This document shows positions 35,239 to 42,419 of a stretch of DNA of 64,000 bases, piece after piece (position 1 is the stretch's first letter; each line of letters starts with the position of its first letter). The position numbers and the translations under genes are program-made. Source of the DNA: Acidobacteria bacterium RIFCSPLOWO2_12_FULL_68_19 (GTDB lineage Bacteria; Acidobacteriota; Vicinamibacteria; Vicinamibacterales; UBA2999); NCBI GenBank assembly GCA_001767525.1, contig MELF01000049.1:62001-126000 (forward strand), read 5' to 3'. Below the pieces are notes generated by a model that saw nothing but the letters and a program-made list of their open reading frames with translations, made no database searches and was not told where the DNA came from.

Positions 35239-36003
35239 CTATCGCGGCTCGTCCACCCGGCACGCCGTCGGGTCCCAGCCCGAACCGTCGGGCAGCTTCT
35301 TGAAGGGAACCGTCGTCGTATACGGCTGCGTCAGGTGCCGCGGATCGGTGACAATCGCCGTCACGAGAAGCCACCTGTCCCCGTTCGGTTCCGTAAACGT
35401 GTCGAAGTACTCTTCCAGCCGCGCGTCCGCACTGTAGGGCACGCCGTTCTTCCGCAAGTACCCCGGACGCAGATGCGTCGTCGTCACCCGCAGCTGCCCC
35501 GTGGCCCTTCCCGGCCCGCGACCCGTGGTCCGCAGCCCTTCCCATTCCGCCACTGAAAAGCCCTGCCACTCGGCGGGCTGATCGGGCCGGGGGGTCGCCC
35601 GGAAGTGAAAGAGGCGCGTCTGCGTGCCCGAGTCGATGTCCATCTGCAGTGTATCGTCGTCGCGCCACTGGATGCGCAGGCGGCTCGGAACTCGCATGAT
35701 GGCCGGGGCGCCGTAGGACCGGCACTCGTTGCCCTTGTCCCCCGCCGGGTCCCACGCCCCAGCCAGGCGCCGCGCCTCCGCGTTGAGCGGCAACATGCTG
35801 AAGTCTCCTTTCGGAGGGAGCATCATGCGCAGGTGCCAGTGCTCGGTCACGACCGACACCCAGTAGCCGGTGTAGTCTTTCGGCGCCGCCGCGCGCGCCG
35901 TGGCGCCGCCGCGTCCCTGAGCTGCGGCGCCGGAGGCCGCAGCCAGACAGGCCACCAACCCGGCGGCCGTCACACGACTCCACTTCCGCCGCGTCTTCAT
36001 CAT
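35239..36003 (-). CDS. Exported D-x-x-G-x-W protein, subfamily II (operon C)
   Basis: A 254-residue exported protein (signal ending GAAAQ), then KDYTGYWVSVVTEHWHLRM, KGDFSMLPL, SYGAPAIMRVPSRLRIQW, LQMDIDSGTQTRLF, LRPGYLRKNGVPYS, EEYFDTF and FKKLPDGSGW. Paralogue of 29653-30408. The first ATG overlaps the stop of the TonB receptor by one base (TGATG), so the two are coupled; a second ATG follows at once. Confidence 0.78.
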   Translation of the reverse strand: MMKTRRKWSRVTAAGLVACLAAASGAAAQGRGGATARAAAPKDYTGYWVSVVTEHWHLRMMLPPKGDFSMLPLNAEARRLAGAWDPAGDKGNECRSYGAPAIMRVPSRLRIQWRDDDTLQMDIDSGTQTRLFHFRATPRPDQPAEWQGFSVAEWEGLRTTGRGPGRATGQLRVTTTHLRPGYLRKNGVPYSADARLEEYFDTFTEPNGDRWLLVTAIVTDPRHLTQPYTTTVPFKKLPDGSGWDPTACRVDEPR

Positions 36004-39000
36004 CAGAAGTAGAAGTTCAGCGCGAACTGCATGATCCGCGGATCCTCCGCCGTCAGGATCCGCCCGAAGTTCGCGTCGGCGAAGTTGGTGATCGGATCGC
36101 CCCACCGGAACCAGTTGAAGGCATTGAGGGCGTCGACCCGCGCTTCCACCCGCCTCGTGCCGCCAACCGGGAACGCCCGGGCGAGCGACAGATCGAGGTT
36201 CCGGCGACCCGGCCCTTCGTACCCGTTCCGGGTCGAATTGCCGAACCCGCCCAACGCCGGCTGGGCGAACGCCGAGGGATTGAACCAGTTGTTGCGCGTC
36301 CTCTGGCCGTACGGATCGTTCCCCACCTGGTCCACGCGCTGCACGGTGGTCAGCACGCCGTTGAGCGCCCGGTCGAGGCCGGTCGTGATCGTCAGCGCCA
36401 TGCCGGATGAAGCGCGGAAGATGCCCGAGAGCCGCCAGCCCGACGCGAGCAGGCGTATCGTCCGGTTGTCGAACTGCGGCGATTCCACGCTCGCCGTCAG
36501 GTTGAAGATGTGCGTCGGAGACGCTGTGCAGGGTCCCTTGTCGGCCTCGAACGCCGCTTCTCGGTCGGTCGGCGGATTGAGGATCGACACGGGACGCAGG
36601 TAGCCCGTGCCGGGGTTGGTCGGCCCGGCCCCCTGGTTGACGAGCAGCCCTTCGCAGGTCGACACGGTGTAGTTGGCGTTGGCGCTCAGGCCGTTCGCCG
36701 CCCGGCGCTGGAACGACAGCATCAGGCCGTGATACCGCTGCCAGCCTTCGTCGGTGAACCAGTCGAGATAGCCGATGTACTCGCCCACCGCCGGATTCGC
36801 CTGGGAGACCTCGCGGCGGAGGTTGATCGGCGCCTGCGAGCAGTTGGCATAGGTGCGCGGGCCGGTCACGGTGTTGAGTGTGCAGGGGCCGGTCGGCGAC
36901 CCCGGGAACGTGGCCGGGTTCCCGGTGACGTCTCCCCAGGCATTCATCAGATAGTTGCCGAGATAGCTGGCCGACACCGCCATGTTGGCGCCAAGCTGCT
37001 GCTGTACGCCCACGTTCCAGCTGTGCACGCGGGTCGTGTCGAGATCCTGGGGCACGGACATATATGCCACGCCCGTGGAGAACGGCATGTCCGGCCGCAA
37101 CGTCACCGGGTACGGGTTCGTCCTGCCGATGCCTCCCCAGGGGTCGTCGAGACGCCCGACGGCGGGGCGCGTCAAACGCTCCTCCTGGTCGAACGGCGGG
37201 ACCCGGGCCATGTCGAAGAAGAAGCCGCCGCTGATGAAGTCGCCGTTCATCGCGTACGCGGCGCGCACCGACGTACGGCCGTCGCCTCGGGCGTCCCATG
37301 CCATGCCCACGCGCGGCTGGAGGTTCGCCCAGTCGGCATCCATGCCCGCCTTGCCCGCAAACCCCTCGTCGCCGGGATAGGTGAACCCCGGGGGCGCCTG
37401 CGGGTACACGCGGCTCCGCTGCCCCGCTCGGAACCGGTTGGCGTCGAAATTATAGATGGCGCCGCTCCTGTGCTCCTGCGGGAACCAGGGTTCCCACCGG
37501 ACGCCGTAATTCAGCGTCACTCGCGGAGCCAGCTTCCAGGTGTCCTGGGCGTACACCCCGAAGCTCTTCTGCGAGATGTCCATCAGAAACGGCGTTCCCT
37601 GGCGGTACTCGAACACGTCGCCGATCAGGAAGTCCGCCAGTCCAAGTCCGGTGGCCCCGCCGTTGAAGCTGAACGTGCCCGAGGAACGAACGTTGGAGAG
37701 CGCCTTCCAGTCGGAGACGCCCACCGAGGCCCCCAAGCCCCACTGGTGGTTTCCGCGCACGAGCGTCAGGTCGTCGGATACCGCATACGTGTTGGGCCGG
37801 TAGTACGAGTCGATTTCCGTCCCGGTGCCGAGCGCGAATCCTCCGGTCACCGTGAGAAGCATGACCCTTCCGGGATAGCTGTAGGTGTTGACCCCGACGT
37901 CCTGAGGGCCGAGGTAGTCCGCATGCGTCCGGTGCACGTCCGTGCGGTTGACGGTCAGACGGAGGCTGTTGACCGTCGTATTGCCCAGCACCGCCGTGTG
38001 GCCGAGCGCCAGCGAGTGCGCACTGCTGTCGCGCCCACCGAGCGTGGAGGCCAGCATATTGCCGGTCTCCTCGAACGGCGGCTTCCAGAACGTCGTGGTC
38101 AGCATGTAGCGGCCGAAGAGCGACTGGTCCCTCGTCAACTGATAGTCCATCCGGGCGATCGACTGTCCCTCGCGCGGCCGCGTCTTGCGCGAATAGGTGA
38201 TGCGGCCGCAGGGGTCGGTGGTCGTCGGCAGCCGGCGCGCGATGTTGACCGCCGCCGGGCTGAGCAGCGCCGGATCGATGCGGTTGTTCACAAACGGCGG
38301 ACGGAGCGCGACGGCGCCGCGGGACACGCACTGGGCCGACGCGAACTGGGTGAAATCGCCCGCCAGCATGGCAGCGGTCGGCACGAACGTGATGATGTCG
38401 GCCGGAGTCTGCGTCGCCCGCGTCCCCTGATAGGCGCCAAAGAAGAAGAGCCGATCGCGCACGAGCGGACCGCCCAGCGTGCCGCCGAACTGGTTCCGCA
38501 CCAGGCCGTCGCTCACCCGTTCGCCCGTCCGAGGGTTGCGCGCCGCGAACGGCGCGGTGGCGTTGAAGCGGTGGTGCCGGGCGAACTCGAAGACGTTGCC
38601 GGAGAAGCGATTGGTGCCCGACTTGGTGACGGCGCTGACGGTGCCGGCCGCGTGCACGCCGCTCTGCGCGTTCTGCGAGCTGGTCTCCACGCGGAATTCC
38701 TGCAGCGCGTCGGGAAACGGCAACGGCAGGTTGAGCCCGTCGAAGGCGTTGTTGTGCACCGCCCCGTCGAGCGTGTAGGCCACGCCGAACGGCTGCCCGC
38801 CGGTCACGACGATGGCGCGGCTGGCCGTCATGCTGCGGCTCGACGGCGTGCCCGTGTCGACCGCGGCGCCCGCCAGCACGATGAGCTGCGTCGGGTTGCG
38901 CGCCTCGAGCGGCAGGCTCTGGACCTCCTGGCTGTCGATGACCCGTCCGATCGACGGGCTGCGGAAATCGACGAGCGGGATCGCCGCCTCGACGGTGACC

Positions 39001-39350
39001 GCTTCCTCGAGCTGGCTCACCCGCAACACCGCATTGATCACCGGCGCGTCCCCCACCTGCAGCACGAGGCCCGTCTGCGCGTAGGTCTGGAACCCCGCGA
39101 GCGACATTTCGAGGCGGTACGGGCCGAGCGGCAGGTTCGGCAGCGCGTAGGCCCCGCTCTCGTTGGTGACGACGCTTCGGGTAAACCCGGTGTCGACCTG
39201 AAGGACGGTGACGGTGACCCCGGGCAGCACGAGGCCGCTTTCGTCCCTGATCGTACCGGACATCTGGGCCGTCGCCTGCGCCCAGGCGCCGGTGCTCGTC
39301 AGCAGAAGCAGGAGTACGCCAATCGCACAACGTGTGACTCCGGACAGCAT
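36003..39350 (-). CDS. TonB-dependent receptor with carboxypeptidase-regulatory-like domain (operon C)
   Basis: An 1115-residue outer-membrane receptor. Signal peptide ends GAWAQA; a carboxypeptidase-regulatory-like domain (AQMSGTIRDESGLVLPGVTV) precedes the plug (GTVSAVTKSGTNRFSGNVFEFARHHRFNA begins the transition) and a long barrel ending FALNFYF, with terminal Phe. It is alignable to 26190-29540 from end to end by eye, including signal peptide, plug and C terminus. ATG 39350 follows a GGAGG. Third gene of operon C. Confidence 0.93.
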   Translation of the reverse strand: MLSGVTRCAIGVLLLLLTSTGAWAQATAQMSGTIRDESGLVLPGVTVTVLQVDTGFTRSVVTNESGAYALPNLPLGPYRLEMSLAGFQTYAQTGLVLQVGDAPVINAVLRVSQLEEAVTVEAAIPLVDFRSPSIGRVIDSQEVQSLPLEARNPTQLIVLAGAAVDTGTPSSRSMTASRAIVVTGGQPFGVAYTLDGAVHNNAFDGLNLPLPFPDALQEFRVETSSQNAQSGVHAAGTVSAVTKSGTNRFSGNVFEFARHHRFNATAPFAARNPRTGERVSDGLVRNQFGGTLGGPLVRDRLFFFGAYQGTRATQTPADIITFVPTAAMLAGDFTQFASAQCVSRGAVALRPPFVNNRIDPALLSPAAVNIARRLPTTTDPCGRITYSRKTRPREGQSIARMDYQLTRDQSLFGRYMLTTTFWKPPFEETGNMLASTLGGRDSSAHSLALGHTAVLGNTTVNSLRLTVNRTDVHRTHADYLGPQDVGVNTYSYPGRVMLLTVTGGFALGTGTEIDSYYRPNTYAVSDDLTLVRGNHQWGLGASVGVSDWKALSNVRSSGTFSFNGGATGLGLADFLIGDVFEYRQGTPFLMDISQKSFGVYAQDTWKLAPRVTLNYGVRWEPWFPQEHRSGAIYNFDANRFRAGQRSRVYPQAPPGFTYPGDEGFAGKAGMDADWANLQPRVGMAWDARGDGRTSVRAAYAMNGDFISGGFFFDMARVPPFDQEERLTRPAVGRLDDPWGGIGRTNPYPVTLRPDMPFSTGVAYMSVPQDLDTTRVHSWNVGVQQQLGANMAVSASYLGNYLMNAWGDVTGNPATFPGSPTGPCTLNTVTGPRTYANCSQAPINLRREVSQANPAVGEYIGYLDWFTDEGWQRYHGLMLSFQRRAANGLSANANYTVSTCEGLLVNQGAGPTNPGTGYLRPVSILNPPTDREAAFEADKGPCTASPTHIFNLTASVESPQFDNRTIRLLASGWRLSGIFRASSGMALTITTGLDRALNGVLTTVQRVDQVGNDPYGQRTRNNWFNPSAFAQPALGGFGNSTRNGYEGPGRRNLDLSLARAFPVGGTRRVEARVDALNAFNWFRWGDPITNFADANFGRILTAEDPRIMQFALNFYF

Positions 39351-39418
39351 TTCGGCCTCCCCGTTTCCTGGGTTATGAAATCCGAGATGAACACGACCGG
39401 GGAGTAGCGTGCCCGGTC

Positions 39419-39937
39419 TTAGATGGAAAGGTTCCCCCACACGATGAGCCGGCCCACATAGATCACCCCGAACCAGAGGAACAGCGACGCCGCGGCGATG
39501 GCTTTCGCCATTGGTGGGGCGTCCTCTCCCGGTCCGATCTGGTCGACCGCGCGGGACACGCCGGTGAGGTTGAAGACGAGCAGGTTGAGGCCCGCCAGCC
39601 CGATGAAGATCAGCTTCGTCTGAAGGAAGCGGTTCACGATCAGGACGTCATACGGATGAACGGCGATGTTGGCCCACAGTCCCCCGACAAACAGCGACCC
39701 GCTGGCCACGCAGAGCACGAACCCGAACACGCCCCAGGGCAGCAGCCGCCGCACCGGCGCGACCGCCAGCCCCTTGCCCATGCCCAGGAGGCGCAGGTCG
39801 AACAGCCCGACGGTCCCAATCAGGAGGGCGAGTCCGACGAAATGCATCACCTCGGCCAACGGCCACACCCACGCATAGGCCTGGATGAACTGCTCGAGGA
39901 TCGGCCATCGCAGGATGTACCGGAGAAAAGCTTCCAT
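39419..39937 (-). CDS. DUF6644-like integral membrane protein
   Basis: A 172-residue protein with four predicted membrane helices. LAEVMHFVGLALLIGTVGLFDLRLLGMGKGL is the strongest motif: a His in the first helix and D-L-R-L-L-G after the second. I think this is the DUF6644 family, from memory. The His residues in helices would suit haem or quinone contact, but that is inference. It is the second gene of operon C. Confidence 0.7.
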   Translation of the reverse strand: MEAFLRYILRWPILEQFIQAYAWVWPLAEVMHFVGLALLIGTVGLFDLRLLGMGKGLAVAPVRRLLPWGVFGFVLCVASGSLFVGGLWANIAVHPYDVLIVNRFLQTKLIFIGLAGLNLLVFNLTGVSRAVDQIGPGEDAPPMAKAIAAASLFLWFGVIYVGRLIVWGNLSI

Positions 39938-39959
39938 GACAAATGCCTCCCGTCAGACT

Positions 39960-40580
39960 TCAACGGCGGCTCGGAATCGTCGACATCGTCGATCGCTCGT
40001 TCCCGGTGCCCCCGCGCAGCACACGCGCGCCAATCTGTCCACCCAGCAGCAACAGCACTCCCAGCACGAGCACCGCGCCCGCCGTTTGCCGGCCGATGTA
40101 GGCATCGTACGCCGTCACTCGTCCGGAGGTGACAGCGGTCAGCCAGAAGAGGAGCAGTGCGCCGGCCAGCAGCTTCCCTTTCGCCGACGCGGTCGCCGTG
40201 GCGTCGTCGGTCCCCTCCGGGCCCACGACTTCCTTGCGCAGCAACCGCAGCGTCGTGAGGGCCAGGGCGATGGCCAGCATCTTGATGTAGAAGGTCGGCA
40301 TCGTGAGGAACACCCGCGCGTCGATCGCCACGAGCACGAGGCCCGAAGCGAAGTTGAGCCAGAAGCCGACCCACATGAGCGGGAAGAACCGTCCGAGCGC
40401 CGAGAGCGACACGCCCGGGGCGAAGCCGAGCGTCCGCAGGCCCACCGCACCACTGAGACCCACGATGAGCGCGAGGCCGAAGGTGTGAATCGCAAGCACC
40501 GTCGCGTAGGCGAATATCGACGGCGATTCCCGCACCCAGGTGGCGAGACCGCTCTCCTCAATCGCTGCCAGAAAGTCCAT
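39960..40580 (-). CDS. DUF6644-like integral membrane protein (operon C, first gene)
   Basis: A 206-residue protein with about five membrane helices: AYATVLAIHTFGLALIVGLSGAVGLRTLGFAPG matches the His and G-L-R-x-L-G arrangement of the next gene. ATG 40580 gives MDFLAAIEESGLATWVRES, a natural start for this family; an earlier frame start at 40631 lies within the promoter region. The pair of paralogues may form a membrane dimer. Confidence 0.7.
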   Translation of the reverse strand: MDFLAAIEESGLATWVRESPSIFAYATVLAIHTFGLALIVGLSGAVGLRTLGFAPGVSLSALGRFFPLMWVGFWLNFASGLVLVAIDARVFLTMPTFYIKMLAIALALTTLRLLRKEVVGPEGTDDATATASAKGKLLAGALLLFWLTAVTSGRVTAYDAYIGRQTAGAVLVLGVLLLLGGQIGARVLRGGTGNERSTMSTIPSRR

Positions 40581-40667
40581 GGCTGACTCGTCCTTTCCCC
40601 ACCCATGCGACGCGCGAGAGCCCGCACACACCCCTGCGCCAGGGAACCGTAGAGCGCGGGTGGAGCG

Positions 40668-40718
40668 TACCCTACGGGCGGTTCAACGCCACCGTCAATA
40701 GCTCAATTGCTTCATTTT
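40668..40718 (-). promoter_or_regulatory. Promoter/operator C of the three-operon locus
   Basis: On the minus strand: dyad region TGAAGCAATTGAGCTA, -35 TTGACG (40698-40693), an 18-base spacer, -10 TAGGGT (40674-40669). Predicted start near 40662, giving a leader of about 80 bases to ATG 40580. The dyad is less symmetric than in A and B but AATT, the -35 and the CCGTAGGGTA block are identical. Confidence 0.78.
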
Positions 40719-40776
40719 GGGGAAGGCGATTATACCGGACCGCGGAGAGGCCTCGGCGGAGGAATTGTCTTGGTCG

Positions 40777-41139
40777 TCAGCACGATGAATCGGTCTCGAG
40801 AATCCGACGGATCGCCGCGGCCGTCTCGGCTGAGAGATCGAAGAATTCCAGCGCCACGTCGTACTGCGTCCGCGCCAGCGTTGCCGACGGGAGCTGGACC
40901 TGGTGCGCCAGGCAACGCTTGACGCGCCCGGAGACGAGCAGCACCTGATCCCTCCATTCGACCTGCAGCGTGATCGTCTCGCCGACGGGCATTGCCGCCT
41001 GCCAGAGCACCAGCGCGCCGCCTTCGCTCAGATCCACCAGGATCCCCTCGCGCGTGCCGCGGACCCGCACGCGCAGCGGCTCGAAGGAGACGCGCTCGGT
41101 TCGACGCCGTTCCGTTTCCGGAGCACCCACGTTGACCAT
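40777..41139 (-). CDS. PilZ domain protein (c-di-GMP receptor)
   Basis: A 120-residue single-domain PilZ protein. The RxxxR-type motif is in ERRRTER (about 10-16) and D-x-S-x-x-G in VDLSEGG (about 36-42), the two c-di-GMP-binding motifs. It probably controls a motility or exopolysaccharide function by binding c-di-GMP. ATG 41139 sits directly against its GAGGAG; GTG 41130, 9 bases further, has better spacing. It reads away from promoter C. Confidence 0.9.
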   Translation of the reverse strand: MVNVGAPETERRRTERVSFEPLRVRVRGTREGILVDLSEGGALVLWQAAMPVGETITLQVEWRDQVLLVSGRVKRCLAHQVQLPSATLARTQYDVALEFFDLSAETAAAIRRILETDSSC

Positions 41140-41247
41140 CTCCTCAATTATGGCCGAACGCCGGCCTGCCGGCTGGAACCGAGCCGGCCTGGACGAGCCG
41201 GAATCGGCACGCGCGATGGTGGCGCACGGAGCGGGACGCGAGCCGGG

Positions 41248-41583
41248 CTACTTCTTTGCCGCCACTGCGGCCGGCGCGGCCATCGTCACCGTCATCGCGG
41301 TCATCATCGTGGCGCCCACCGCCTGCTCCGCTTCGACGACGACGCGTTCACCCAGCTTGAGGATCTTGGCGTCGGCTTTCACCTTGCCCTGCCGGTAGAT
41401 CGTCTTGGCGCCGAGGGTAACGGCGACCGTCTTGCCGTCGGTCGTCTTGACGTCGAGCTGCGTCTCGGTCACCGCCGCGATCGTCCCGAGCACCTTGTGC
41501 GCGTGCCCTTCGTGCGCCCGGGCTGTTGCCGAAATGACGAGGACTGCCACCACCGCCGCGCCGAGCATGCATCGACCGATCAT
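41248..41583 (-). CDS. His-starting exported protein (DUF5666-like)
   Basis: A 111-residue exported protein. The signal peptide ends TARA and the mature chain begins HEGHAHKVLGTIAAVTET, a His-rich N terminus. The rest is a small beta-barrel-like domain (LDVKTTDGKTVAVTL, VKADAKILKLGERVVVEA) like DUF5666/OB folds. It may bind copper or another metal, an inference from the His cluster and its place beside the cytochrome c and P-type ATPase. ATG 41583 has GGAGG 6 bases upstream; ATG 41589 is too close to it. Confidence 0.75.
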   Translation of the reverse strand: MIGRCMLGAAVVAVLVISATARAHEGHAHKVLGTIAAVTETQLDVKTTDGKTVAVTLGAKTIYRQGKVKADAKILKLGERVVVEAEQAVGATMMTAMTVTMAAPAAVAAKK

Positions 41584-41692
41584 CGACATCCTCCCGTAGA
41601 AGTCCCGTATCAACGTGACCGCGCCGCGCCGAGTGCGCCACCGAGGCACGCCGGCGGTATGCCGTGTGCGCCACCCATGACGTGTCCGTCCC

Positions 41693-42304
41693 CTAATGTG
41701 CGTGTGCAGGCGGTTCGGCCGGCGGATCGCCGCCCTGCAGGAACCGTTCGGCCTCGACCTCCTGGCGGATTTCCTCCGGAGACCTGGGATTGAGCGCCTC
41801 CATCTGTTCGATCTCCTCGGGCGTGAGCCGCGGGAGACGGCGGATGAAGTGCACCAGATGCCAGCTCGCTTCCACCCCTTCGTTGGTGCCGGTGCCCCAG
41901 CCCGGCATGCCCGTAAATCGTATCCCGTTCTCGATGATCCAGAACAGCTCGCCGTCGGTCAGTTCCTGCGTGGCCGGCAGCCGCATATCCGGCGCCTTCG
42001 GGAAGAGGTTGCGCCCCATCTCGGCGTTCCCGCTGCCGTCGTTGGCGTGGCAGGCGGCGCAGTGATCGGCGAAATGCGCCATGCCCTGGGCCGACACGTC
42101 GGACGACGCAGACACCGGATTGCGGCGCTCCCGCGCCTCCGCGGGAATCCCCAGTCGGCGGACGGTGCGGGCGAGCCGCGTTTCGAAGGGTCCGGGTTCG
42201 GCAACCGCGGTGAGTCCGGTGGCCCGCACGTACCACAACGCCGCCGCCATGCCGGCGGCGACCGTCACGAGCACCACGAGCACGACGAGAACCGCTTTGC
42301 TCAT
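41693..42304 (-). CDS. Membrane-anchored c-type cytochrome
   Basis: A 203-residue protein with an N-terminal anchor (AVLVVLVVLVTVAAGMAAALWYV), a single haem c motif C-A-A-C-H in FADHCAACHANDGSGN, and Met ligand candidates in TGMPGWG. The domain is a mono-haem cytochrome c of the class in terminal electron transfer. The C-terminal tail is acidic with PPAHAH, ending in His. It lies just downstream of the P-type ATPase on the same strand, separated by about 115 bases. Confidence 0.88.
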   Translation of the reverse strand: MSKAVLVVLVVLVTVAAGMAAALWYVRATGLTAVAEPGPFETRLARTVRRLGIPAEARERRNPVSASSDVSAQGMAHFADHCAACHANDGSGNAEMGRNLFPKAPDMRLPATQELTDGELFWIIENGIRFTGMPGWGTGTNEGVEASWHLVHFIRRLPRLTPEEIEQMEALNPRSPEEIRQEVEAERFLQGGDPPAEPPAHAH

Positions 42305-42419
42305 TGCCACATCTGGCACGCGGCCAGACGAAGGGTCAGGAAGACGATCGTGAGTGTACCCTCCCTGCAGCGTGCGGACCGCAAGAACGTCGTCGACACC
42401 GTGGGCGGATCACGCCGGC

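Noticed and set aside
36510-39407. A plus-strand open frame of about 965 codons opposite a TonB receptor.
   Set aside because: Antisense shadow of the receptor; the receptor has signal peptide, plug, barrel and terminal Phe.
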